Shown piece after piece: positions 17,926 to 25,947 of a DNA stretch of 63,560 nt. The position numbers and the translations under genes are program-made. The notes under the pieces were generated by a model, which was not told the origin of the DNA, did no database searches, and saw nothing but the letters and a program-made list of their open reading frames with translations. Source of the stretch: Saprospirales bacterium. Lineage in GTDB: Bacteria; Bacteroidota; Bacteroidia; Chitinophagales; Saprospiraceae. The stretch covers positions 1-63,560 of the forward strand of contig RECS01000159.1 of the NCBI GenBank assembly GCA_007693915.1. Reading direction: 5' to 3'. The stretch's first letter is position 1. Each line of letters begins with the position of its first letter.

Positions 17926-18831
17926 ATGCAACAAATTGCAATTTGGCTAATAATATGCATGATGGGTACATTAAAGCTAGCTGCTTGTGATATCTGTGGC
18001 AGTGCAAGTTCAGGGCAATTTCTTGGGATCCTTAAAGATGCTCCGGAAAATATGCTCAGCATTCATTACACTCAAACTGTTTTTGAGACCCGTCATCCGC
18101 CCAATCTATTTGGCGATGAGTTTTTTCCAGTGACAGAAGAGACATTCAGATTTATCAATCTTGGGGGAAAGTACCGCATAAATGAAAGAATTAACGCACA
18201 AGCCTCCGTACCTATTGGTTTTATCAATCAAACAGGATACAATACTAGACAAAGAGGCCTCGGTGATGTGCAATTGAGAGTCAATTATTTGTTGACTGAC
18301 CAATTATTGGGAGAGTCAATGAGCACTTTAATCACTGTTGTGGGAGCAGGATTAAGTATCCCGACCGGTGAATTTCATGCTGCTCAGGATTTTGAGACCA
18401 TAAACCCTAATCTGCAATTAGGTACAGGTGCTTTCGGCTTTTTTCTATCGACTCAGTCTACCTTAAGAATTGGGAACTCCGGTTTAAATGCAGAACTGAG
18501 CTACCGAATAAATAATGAGAATGAGGATGGGTATCGTTTTGGCAACCAAGTCAACTCAGCTATCAGATACTTTTATTTGTTTTCCGGAGAAAAACTAAAT
18601 CATGCTCCTTTAGTGGGCTTGGCATTTAAGTATGCTGACAGAAGTACTTCTTTTGGCAATCCTATAAATATCACGGGGGGCTATAAACTCTTATTCGAGT
18701 TAGGGTATGAATTTTGGGTACAAAATGTAAATTTCGGTCTGTCTTTTATGCTGCCGGCAAATCAGGAACTATCTGAAGGTCTCGTGAGTAATCAATATCA
18801 ATTTTCAACAAAATTTCTATACTTTTTATAA
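17926..18831 (+). CDS. Putative outer-membrane beta-barrel protein
   Basis: A 301-residue protein with a signal peptide (residues 1-20) ahead of a mature N terminus CDICGSASSG. The body is a series of alternating strands, such as MLSIHYTQTVFETRH, INAQASVPIGFI and GDVQLRVNYLLTD, and ends in the aromatic C-terminal residues KFLYFL expected of an outer-membrane barrel. The CxxC at the N terminus may bind a metal. It is 11 bases before the His-rich lipoprotein gene and surely co-transcribed with it. Confidence 0.65.
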   Translation: MQQIAIWLIICMMGTLKLAACDICGSASSGQFLGILKDAPENMLSIHYTQTVFETRHPPNLFGDEFFPVTEETFRFINLGGKYRINERINAQASVPIGFINQTGYNTRQRGLGDVQLRVNYLLTDQLLGESMSTLITVVGAGLSIPTGEFHAAQDFETINPNLQLGTGAFGFFLSTQSTLRIGNSGLNAELSYRINNENEDGYRFGNQVNSAIRYFYLFSGEKLNHAPLVGLAFKYADRSTSFGNPINITGGYKLLFELGYEFWVQNVNFGLSFMLPANQELSEGLVSNQYQFSTKFLYFL

Positions 18832-18842
18832 AAAACAAAACA

Positions 18843-19250
18843 ATGAAAAAATATAATTTTCTAATTTTTAGCGCATTGATTTTAGCACTTTCCTTTTCCG
18901 CTTGTGATTCTGACGATGATGGAAATCAATCAGGGGAACCGCCCATAATTAAAATCCTCTCACCTGAGCACGATTCATCTTTTGATCACGGCGAAACCAT
19001 TACTATTGAGATAATTATTGAGCACCATACTGAATTACACAACCACCTTGTTCAATTGATCAATAAAAACAATAACGAGGTAGTATGGGAGGAAAAGGGG
19101 CATTCTCACCAACTTGAACTTCATATTCATGGAGAAATAGTGAATGAAGTTCATCATCATACCGATTTTGAATTAAAAGCCACAGCTAATGACCATCATG
19201 GAAGGGAGACAACGGAGTCAATTTCTTTCCATTGTCATCCAGCACATTGA
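18843..19250 (+). CDS. Histidine-rich lipoprotein, putative metal-binding
   Basis: A 135-residue lipoprotein (lipobox SFSAC) with a single Ig-like domain (IKILSPEHDSSFDHGETI). Eighteen of its residues are His, clustered as EHHTELHNH, GHSHQLELHIH, EVHHHTDF, NDHHGR and FHCHPAH. It probably binds zinc, copper or nickel at the cell surface or in the periplasm. It is the last gene of the unit and is followed by a terminator. Confidence 0.75.
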   Translation: MKKYNFLIFSALILALSFSACDSDDDGNQSGEPPIIKILSPEHDSSFDHGETITIEIIIEHHTELHNHLVQLINKNNNEVVWEEKGHSHQLELHIHGEIVNEVHHHTDFELKATANDHHGRETTESISFHCHPAH

Positions 19251-19282
19251 TGATTAATTGGTAAAAACAATCAGAATTATGA

Positions 19283-19313
19283 ACCGTCGGATTTTGTTTC
19301 CGGCGGTTTTTTT
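19283..19313 (+). terminator. Rho-independent terminator after the His-rich lipoprotein gene
   Basis: ACCGTCGGA pairs with TCCGGCGGT (one G-T pair) and is followed by a run of T. It lies between two convergent genes and reaches the last bases of pyrC. Confidence 0.88.
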
Positions 19314-20649
19314 ATCGCTCAAAAGTCAACCTCTCCCCTACTCTTGCCCCGGTCAGCTTACCATCTTTGAAAACCGAAACTCCATTTACCCAGGTTTGGA
19401 TGGCTCTGCCCTTAAAAGACTGTCCTTCGAGCGGTGACCATCCACATTTATAGAAAATATTGTCTTTGGCAATTTTCCATTTCTGATTGGGGTCCACCAA
19501 TACGATATCCGCATGGCAGCCCTCATCCAGATAACCCCTGTCTTTTATAGAAAAAAGATCAGCTACTGAATGAGACATTTTTTCTACCATAAATTCAGCA
19601 CTTATTTTACCTCCCTGAACAAAAGAAAGCATAATGTTCAGGCTGTGCTGAACGAGTGGCAATCCGGAAGGACTTTGGCCGTAGGGCAGTTCTTTTTCTT
19701 CATTGGTATGGGGTGCATGATCAGTCGCAATGACATCAATTCGACCATCTATCACTGCCTGTAGAATTGCTTTTCTGTCAGATGAAGATTTGATGGCAGG
19801 ATTGCACTTTATCCTGTTGCCAAGTGTCGGATAACTGCTATCAGAAAAATACAAATGGTGTACACAAGCTTCGGCAGTAATGTGTTTGTGGGGATTGTCC
19901 GATTTTTTATCAAAAAGTAGCGTCTCTTCAGCTGTACTGATATGCAAAACATGTAAGTTAGTACCATATTTTTTTGCCAGGTCAACCGCCATTTCAGAAG
20001 ACAGCAAGCACCCTTCCCTACTTCGGATTAATGGATGATGGACGGCAGTCAGATTAGCTTTACCGTATTTTTTTTCAAAGAATTCCTGGTTAGCTCGAAT
20101 TGTCGCTTCATCTTCACAATGGGTAGCTATCAGCATGGAGCATTTAGAAAAAAGTGCATCCAAAACCATGCGATCATCTACCAGCATATTTCCGGTACTC
20201 GATCCCATAAACACCTTGATACCACAAACCTTATCCCGTGGTGTTTTCAGCACCTCTTCGAGATTGTCGTTAGATGCACCCATAAAAAAGGAATAATTCA
20301 CAGTGGAAGTGGAAGCTGCTATATCGTATTTTTTTTCTAATAGCTCTAAAGTAGTAGCCGGTGGATTGGTATTGGGCATCTCCATAAAGGAGGTCACCCC
20401 ACCAGCGGCAGCAGCGGCAGATTCAGAAGCGATATTTGCTTTGTGGGTAAGTCCCGGCTCCCGAAAATGAACCTGATCATCAATGATACCCGGTATCAAC
20501 CAACAACCACTTCCGTCTACAACTTCTGTTGAAACCGAGTCGATTACCGGGGCAACTTTTTCAATGAAACCATTTTTTACAGCTAAGTCTCCAACCAGAG
20601 ATTTACCGCGGTTGATGATTAGAGCATTTTTTATAACTAAATCGTACAT
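19312..20649 (-). CDS. pyrC: Dihydroorotase
   Basis: A 445-residue cyclic amidohydrolase. It has the metal motif DQVHFREPGLTHK, PNTNPP, KVFMGSSTGNML (likely metal-bridging Lys), and IATDHAPHTNEEK. It converts carbamoyl aspartate to dihydroorotate in pyrimidine synthesis. Length and motifs fit the class I dihydroorotases; allantoinase is less likely from the HFREPG and DHAPHT details. It is divergent from purK across about 70 bases. Confidence 0.93.
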   Translation of the reverse strand: MYDLVIKNALIINRGKSLVGDLAVKNGFIEKVAPVIDSVSTEVVDGSGCWLIPGIIDDQVHFREPGLTHKANIASESAAAAAGGVTSFMEMPNTNPPATTLELLEKKYDIAASTSTVNYSFFMGASNDNLEEVLKTPRDKVCGIKVFMGSSTGNMLVDDRMVLDALFSKCSMLIATHCEDEATIRANQEFFEKKYGKANLTAVHHPLIRSREGCLLSSEMAVDLAKKYGTNLHVLHISTAEETLLFDKKSDNPHKHITAEACVHHLYFSDSSYPTLGNRIKCNPAIKSSSDRKAILQAVIDGRIDVIATDHAPHTNEEKELPYGQSPSGLPLVQHSLNIMLSFVQGGKISAEFMVEKMSHSVADLFSIKDRGYLDEGCHADIVLVDPNQKWKIAKDNIFYKCGWSPLEGQSFKGRAIQTWVNGVSVFKDGKLTGARVGERLTFER

Positions 20650-20722
20650 CTTTTAATCAATTTTAAAAATTTCGCCAAAAATAACGATATTCGGGCTTGA
20701 TTTTAAAACTTAAACCGCATTA

Positions 20723-21865
20723 ATGATTTTTCCTGAGAAAAAAATCGGCATTCTGGGTGGTGGTCAATTGGGCAAAATGCTGTGTATTGCAGCAGCTCCC
20801 TGGCATCTAAAAATAGCCGTACTGGATAAAGACCCAAGTTTTCCGGCTGCTCCTTACTGTACTGAATTCGTAAAAGGGGATTTCAGTGAGTACGATGATG
20901 TAATGAATTTTGGTAAAGACCTTGACATCATCACCATAGAAATAGAAGGGGTCAACAGTAAAGCTCTGCACGATCTAAAAAAAATGGGGAAAGCTGTTTT
21001 TCCCGATCCTGAGTTTCTGGATATTGTGAAAGACAAAGGTAGGCAGAACCAATTTTACAGAGTACATCGCTTACCTACGACCAGGTTTTCTTCTTTTGAT
21101 CAGCTTACGAAGCTAAAAGAAAAGGTAGACAATGGCGATTGGAAATTTCCTTTTGTTTGGAAGTCGAGATTTGAAGGTTATGACGGACGTGGTGTAGCCA
21201 TTGTCAAATCCGATGATGAGCTCAACTCACTGCCCAAAGGCGCTTGTCTTATCGAAGAGCTTGTAGATATCGAGAAAGAACTTGCTATTATCGTATGCAG
21301 AAATGAAAATGGAGAAAAATCGGTTTATGGTGCAGTAGAAATGGTATTTCATGAAGCCAATCTACTTGACCAATTAGAATCACCTGCGAATATCGATCCG
21401 GCAATTGAGCATAAAATGAAGGAAATTGCTTTTGAATTGGTAGATTCAGTAGATTACAGGGGCATTCTCGCTATTGAGTTTTTTCTGGACAAAAAAGGAA
21501 ATCTACTCATTAATGAAGTAGCTCCGAGACCTCACAATAGCGGTCACCACACCATAGAGTGTTGTCCTTGTTCTCAATACGAGCAACTCATCAGAATGAT
21601 TCTCAATTTGCCACCCGGTGATACCACTTCCACTCAGCAGGGGATCATGTTCAATCTACTGGGGCATCCAGACTACAGCGGACAAGCAAAAATAGAGGGA
21701 TTTCAACAGGCATTGAATACAAAAAATGTACATTTGCATTGGTATGGCAAACCACAGACCCGTCCTATGCGAAAAATGGGACATGTAGTTGTAGCAGGAG
21801 AAAACAGAAAGGAAATACTCAGCACTGCAGAGGATCTAAAAAAGAAAATAATAATAAAATCATGA
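20723..21865 (+). CDS. purK: N5-carboxyaminoimidazole ribonucleotide synthase
   Basis: 380 residues, ATP-grasp fold. [12 protein letters not shown] opens the pre-ATP-grasp domain; [13 protein letters not shown] and [16 protein letters not shown] are PurK signatures. It makes N5-CAIR from AIR, bicarbonate and ATP in purine synthesis. The stop overlaps the purE start (ATGA), so the two are translated together. Confidence 0.97.
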   Translation: MIFPEKKIGILGGGQLGKMLCIAAAPWHLKIAVLDKDPSFPAAPYCTEFVKGDFSEYDDVMNFGKDLDIITIEIEGVNSKALHDLKKMGKAVFPDPEFLDIVKDKGRQNQFYRVHRLPTTRFSSFDQLTKLKEKVDNGDWKFPFVWKSRFEGYDGRGVAIVKSDDELNSLPKGACLIEELVDIEKELAIIVCRNENGEKSVYGAVEMVFHEANLLDQLESPANIDPAIEHKMKEIAFELVDSVDYRGILAIEFFLDKKGNLLINEVAPRPHNSGHHTIECCPCSQYEQLIRMILNLPPGDTTSTQQGIMFNLLGHPDYSGQAKIEGFQQALNTKNVHLHWYGKPQTRPMRKMGHVVVAGENRKEILSTAEDLKKKIIIKS

Positions 21866-22365
21866 GTAAAGCACTAGTTGGTATCATTATGGGGTCAGAT
21901 TCTGATCTGAAGGTTATGCAGGCGGCAGTAGATCAGTTAGCGTTTTTCAATATCCCTTTTGAAATAGACGTAGTTTCAGCTCACAGAACACCTGAGAAGA
22001 TGTTTGACTATGCCAAAAACGCTCACAAAAGAGGGATTAAAGTCATCATCGCGGGAGCCGGAGGTGCAGCACATTTACCGGGCATGGTGGCCTCCTTGAG
22101 TCCATTGCCTATTATTGGGGTGCCGGTAAAATCTTCTAATTCTATCGATGGTTGGGATTCTGTGCTCTCTATCCTTCAGATGCCCAATGGTGTGCCTGTA
22201 GCAACGGTTGCATTGAATGCTGCCAAAAATGCAGGTATTTTAGCTGCTCAAATTATTGGTTCATCAGATAACTCTATATTGAAAAAAATGGAGGTTTTTA
22301 AAGAAAAAATGAAACAAGAGGTAGAGAAAAAAAGCAAAAATGTTCAGCAGAAATTCAATTCTTAG
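21862..22365 (+). CDS. purE: N5-CAIR mutase
   Basis: 167 residues. [27 protein letters not shown] and [14 protein letters not shown] are the class I PurE active-site motifs. It converts N5-CAIR to CAIR, the step after PurK. The frame extends upstream inside purK, but the ATG at 21862 is the family start. The C terminus has a short lysine-rich tail. Confidence 0.97.
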   Translation: MSKALVGIIMGSDSDLKVMQAAVDQLAFFNIPFEIDVVSAHRTPEKMFDYAKNAHKRGIKVIIAGAGGAAHLPGMVASLSPLPIIGVPVKSSNSIDGWDSVLSILQMPNGVPVATVALNAAKNAGILAAQIIGSSDNSILKKMEVFKEKMKQEVEKKSKNVQQKFNS

Positions 22366-22476
22366 TATAATAGTGTTTTTATAAAGCATAGCCTTTTTGC
22401 ATACCGAGGATTTAGGCGATGGCAAACAAAAACAATTAATATCATCTTCAAACACCTCTATAATCATCAATAAAAA

Positions 22477-23193
22477 ATGAGAGAAAAATTAAAAGTACTT
22501 TTCGAAGACAATCACCTGTTGGTCGTGAATAAACCTACTTCAGTTCTGGTTCACTCTGATGACACCGGAGATATCACTTTATTGGATGCAGCTAAAAGTT
22601 ATATCAAGCAGAAATACAGCAAACCAGGAGATGTTTTTTTACATGCAGTTCACAGGTTGGATCGTCCGGTTTCGGGTTGTATCATTCTTGCGCGAACCAG
22701 TAAGGCATTATCGCGAATGAACGAGAGCATTAAAAACAGGGAGATCGAAAAGAAGTACATCTGTTTAACGACAGCAAAGATTATCACTGAGTCTGCTCAA
22801 TTGACACATTGGTTAAAAAAGGACCATAACGCCAATAAAGTCGAAGCAAAAAGCCGCTTCAAGGAAGGGATGAAAAAAACGGGTTGGAAAAAGTGTTTAC
22901 TCGATTATCAATTAGTAGGCAGTTCCGGCGAGAAGCATATGTTTGAGGTTAGTCTAGAAACGGGCAGATCGCATCAAATTAGAGCGCAAATGGCTAAAGC
23001 CGGATATCCTATTTTAGGAGATTTAAAATACGGAGGTGAAAAATGGAGCAATCCCAAAGCTTTAGCATTGCATTGTGTAAGCTTAAAATTTCAGCACCCT
23101 GTAAAAAAAGATGAGATGCACCTAAATTGCTTACCCAAAGGGCAGGAATGGGAATTTTTTATACCGTTGATTAAAGAGGAATTTAAAATCTGA
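22477..23193 (+). CDS. RluA-family pseudouridine synthase
   Basis: A 238-residue enzyme with the catalytic motif HAVHRLDRPVSGC (Asp in HRLD) and the C-terminal ETGRSHQIRAQMA. It lacks the N-terminal S4 domain of RluC/RluD, so it is of the short type. It isomerises uridine in rRNA or tRNA; the site cannot be told from sequence. Confidence 0.92.
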   Translation: MREKLKVLFEDNHLLVVNKPTSVLVHSDDTGDITLLDAAKSYIKQKYSKPGDVFLHAVHRLDRPVSGCIILARTSKALSRMNESIKNREIEKKYICLTTAKIITESAQLTHWLKKDHNANKVEAKSRFKEGMKKTGWKKCLLDYQLVGSSGEKHMFEVSLETGRSHQIRAQMAKAGYPILGDLKYGGEKWSNPKALALHCVSLKFQHPVKKDEMHLNCLPKGQEWEFFIPLIKEEFKI

Positions 23194-23202
23194 GGAAAAA
23201 AA

Positions 23203-23281
23203 TGACGTTATACCCGTTTAGTTGATGTGTAAGTCATGTTTGACAAATTAGAGAAAGATAATGTAATCGGGTATAACGTCA
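23203..23281. repeat. Perfect 14-bp inverted repeat TGACGTTATACCCG
   Basis: TGACGTTATACCCG (23203-23216) and its exact complement CGGGTATAACGTCA (23268-23281) enclose 51 bases. A runs lie outside both ends. There is no T tract for a plus-strand terminator. It could be a small transposon-like repeat or a structured RNA. Confidence 0.6.
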
Positions 23282-23625
23282 AAAAAAATAATTGAATTCG
23301 CTTCATCTTTTCGAGTAAAATTATTGCATATTGTTAGTCAATAATTTCAGGATAAGTAATGATAAAAAATTGCCTTGCCATATCATAAATCCCGGAGCCT
23401 GTAAAATTGTCAAAAACAGGCCAATCAGTTTGTTTGAAAACTTTTTTCCAAATCTAAACTGCCATCTATTTCCTGAAGTGATGAAGATGAAGCGAATCCA
23501 TTTTTTAAATCATCATTCTGAATTTATAAATCAAATGTAAAACCATATTCTTTTTTTTACCACCTATAATATACAAGCTTGAATTATTTTTATATATTCG
23601 ACATTAATTGACCTACTTGATATTC
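23282..23625. other. Intergenic region upstream of the LytS-like kinase
   Basis: AT-rich. One 69-codon frame is present but has no support (no recognisable domain, no ribosome site), so I do not call a gene. Confidence 0.45.
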
Positions 23626-24741
23626 ATGACAGACCCTTTAAAATCATCCATAAGGCATATCAATCAGGGCAAAAAAGTCAATAATCCATTCCGAAGCATT
23701 GAATGGATAGCTGAGGATAAGTACCGAATTTGGTTACATGTCTTGTTTTGGCTTTTTGTATATCTGGATAAAATCCTCGCACTGCTGGGGTTAGGTGAAA
23801 TTCCTTACATCAGTATATACACAGTACCCTACTACTTCCTTTTGGATGCCGGTATGGTTTATTTTATTCTATATGTTCTAGTGCCCGCTTTTTTACTCAA
23901 CAATCAAATTTACAAATTTATTGGATTGACTTTTGTAACGCTCTTCATCAATGTGGAAATCAGTTATTTGCTGACCATGCATGTATTCTGCATTGATTGC
24001 GACATCATATATGAGTCCGGGGTTGCCTTGGTTCTGGTGAATGACTTTGCCAATTCAGCTTTTATTTTCGGGTCGGCTATTGGGGCAAACATTTTGAGGC
24101 GTTTTATCAAAAGTCAAATTCGCATCAGACAACTAGAATTAGACAATCTCGAAAGTGAGCTCAATTTCCTGAAAGCACAAATAAACCCGCATTTTCTCTT
24201 TAATTCCCTCAACAACATATATGTACAGGCACGAAAAAAGAGACCCGAGGCTGCGGAGTCCATTTTGCAGCTTTCTGACTTATTGCGCTACCAACTGTAC
24301 GACTGTAGTAATGAAAGTGTCCCCCTAAAAGGTGAAATCGAGTATTTGAAGAACTACCTAAAGCTGGACAAACTGAGAAAAAGCTCTACAGACATGAATC
24401 TCACGGTAGAGGGGAATCCTGACGGCATCAATATTGCCCCATACATTTTTATCCCTTTTGTGGAAAACGCAGTTAAACATGGCACAATATCAGAGGAAGG
24501 GGGTTTTATTAATATTGAGATTAGGGTTTTAAATCGCAATCAGCTCGATTTCAGCGTCATTAATAGCAAACCAAAATCCATGCTGGACAAAAAGGCCGGT
24601 GGAATCGGCTTGGTGAATGTAAAAAGAAGACTACAGTTATTGTATCCTGACATGCACGACTTAAACATAAGTGAAACAGCGCAGCAATATGCAGTAAAGT
24701 TGACTATTGATCTCAGTGAGCTATCAGAAATTTTTGGCTAA
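23626..24741 (+). CDS. LytS/YehU-type sensor histidine kinase (PF06580)
   Basis: A 371-residue protein with about four membrane helices in residues 35-165 and the His_kinase domain INPHFLFNSLNNIYVQ, followed by the ATPase N box FVENAVKHG and a glycine-rich GGIGLVNVKRRL. The start at 23626 (ATG) is preferred to an upstream TTG. It pairs with the LytTR regulator 11 bases downstream. The signal is unknown. Confidence 0.9.
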   Translation: MTDPLKSSIRHINQGKKVNNPFRSIEWIAEDKYRIWLHVLFWLFVYLDKILALLGLGEIPYISIYTVPYYFLLDAGMVYFILYVLVPAFLLNNQIYKFIGLTFVTLFINVEISYLLTMHVFCIDCDIIYESGVALVLVNDFANSAFIFGSAIGANILRRFIKSQIRIRQLELDNLESELNFLKAQINPHFLFNSLNNIYVQARKKRPEAAESILQLSDLLRYQLYDCSNESVPLKGEIEYLKNYLKLDKLRKSSTDMNLTVEGNPDGINIAPYIFIPFVENAVKHGTISEEGGFINIEIRVLNRNQLDFSVINSKPKSMLDKKAGGIGLVNVKRRLQLLYPDMHDLNISETAQQYAVKLTIDLSELSEIFG

Positions 24742-24752
24742 AAAAAAATGAA

Positions 24753-25484
24753 ATGATCAGATTCATAACAATTGACGATGAACCTTTGGCGAGGGAAGGT
24801 ATATTATTAAATGCAGAGGAAGTAGATTTCCTTGTTCCCGCAGGGGAATTTGGAAATCCGGTAAAAGCCAATAGTTTCCTGCAAAAAAACGAGGTAGATT
24901 TAATATTTTTGGATATTCAGATGCCGGGAATGAATGGGCTGGACTTTTTGAAAAGCCTTAAAAATCCTCCGCTTACCATTCTCACTACTGCCCATTCAGA
25001 ATTTGCACTAGAAGGATTTAATCTGAATGTCGTGGATTATCTCTTAAAACCGGTAAGAATGGACCGCTTTCTGAAGGCAGTAAACAAGGCTGCAGAATTA
25101 TTCTACGCAAAAAAAACTACCCAACAATCAGAACAGAATAGATCAGGAACAGCTGTCTCAAATGTTTTTATAAAATCTAACAGAAAATACATCAAACTAA
25201 AAATCAGTGACATAATTTTGATTGAAGGTATGAAGGACTATGTTATGGTGCATACTGAGAATGAACGACATCCGGTTGCGATGAACCTGAAAACTTTTAC
25301 AGCAGGGCTCCCTGAAAACACTTTTGCGCGTATAAACAAATCCTATGTGGTTAATGTCAATCACATTCGGGAAATAGCAGATAATCATGTAAAAATTGGT
25401 AAAGAGAACCTGAGTATAGGACGTTCATACAAGGATGATTTTTTAAACAATCATATATTAAAAAAATTAATCGACAGAAACTAA
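24753..25484 (+). CDS. LytTR-family response regulator
   Basis: 243 residues. The receiver domain has the phosphoacceptor Asp in LIFLDIQMPGMNG and the conserved Lys in VDYLLKPVRMDRF. The C-terminal LytTR DNA-binding domain covers residues about 140-240 (FIKSNRKYIKLKISDIILIEG; FARINKSYVVNVNHI). It is the partner of the kinase upstream. Target genes are unknown. Confidence 0.93.
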   Translation: MIRFITIDDEPLAREGILLNAEEVDFLVPAGEFGNPVKANSFLQKNEVDLIFLDIQMPGMNGLDFLKSLKNPPLTILTTAHSEFALEGFNLNVVDYLLKPVRMDRFLKAVNKAAELFYAKKTTQQSEQNRSGTAVSNVFIKSNRKYIKLKISDIILIEGMKDYVMVHTENERHPVAMNLKTFTAGLPENTFARINKSYVVNVNHIREIADNHVKIGKENLSIGRSYKDDFLNNHILKKLIDRN

Positions 25485-25505
25485 CTTACTTTTTTAAACT
25501 TTACT

Positions 25506-25513
25506 TAATTTTG
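25506..25513 (+). promoter_or_regulatory. -7 element (TAATTTTG) of merC
   Basis: TAATTTTG fits TAnnTTTG and overlaps the left edge of the palindrome at 25512-25526. Confidence 0.5.
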
Positions 25514-25526
25514 CAACCCTGTTGCA
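25512..25526. promoter_or_regulatory. Palindromic operator TGCAAC-CCT-GTTGCA
   Basis: A perfect 6-3-6 palindrome placed over the predicted -7 element and start point of merC. The layout is that of a repressor site, and a metal regulator (Fur/Zur-like) is the natural guess from the neighbouring gene. No regulator gene is adjacent. Confidence 0.6.
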
Positions 25527-25543
25527 TTTAAATAAAGGACCAA

Positions 25544-25927
25544 ATGATACAACACAACAATAACAAACTCGATATATACGGAATGGCAGCATCACTGATT
25601 TGTGCAGTACACTGCGCTGCAATTCCGTTATTCCTTACCTTGGGATCAGCCTACATGGCAGAAATATTGCATCATCCTGTTTTTGAGGTAGGATTTCTGC
25701 TCATTGCTATTGTAATCGCTGTTTGGTCTTTGGGAAAATCCTATTTATATCATCACCACAATCGCAAACCATTGGTATTAGGAATAATTGGATTGGCAAT
25801 TGTAATACTTGGGGTGGTGCTACACGCATGGCAGATCACACTTCCAGGAGGTTTAATACTGGCTTATGCCCACCTTATCAATTTCAGAATGCTTAAAAAT
25901 TGCGCTTGTGAGGTAAGCAATGCTTAA
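25544..25927 (+). CDS. MerC-domain membrane protein
   Basis: 127 residues with four membrane helices. The first helix carries SLICAVHCAAIPLF, with the Cys pair of MerC mercury transporters; a second Cys pair is near the C terminus (NCACEV). Most chromosomal MerC-like proteins of Bacteroidota stand outside mercury operons and probably handle another metal. A palindromic operator lies over its promoter. Confidence 0.85.
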   Translation: MIQHNNNKLDIYGMAASLICAVHCAAIPLFLTLGSAYMAEILHHPVFEVGFLLIAIVIAVWSLGKSYLYHHHNRKPLVLGIIGLAIVILGVVLHAWQITLPGGLILAYAHLINFRMLKNCACEVSNA

Positions 25928-25947
25928 ACCCCATTCAATTTTGATTG

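Noticed and set aside
23331-23540. 69-residue ORF upstream of the LytS-like kinase
   Set aside because: No motif, no start signal and composition like noncoding DNA.
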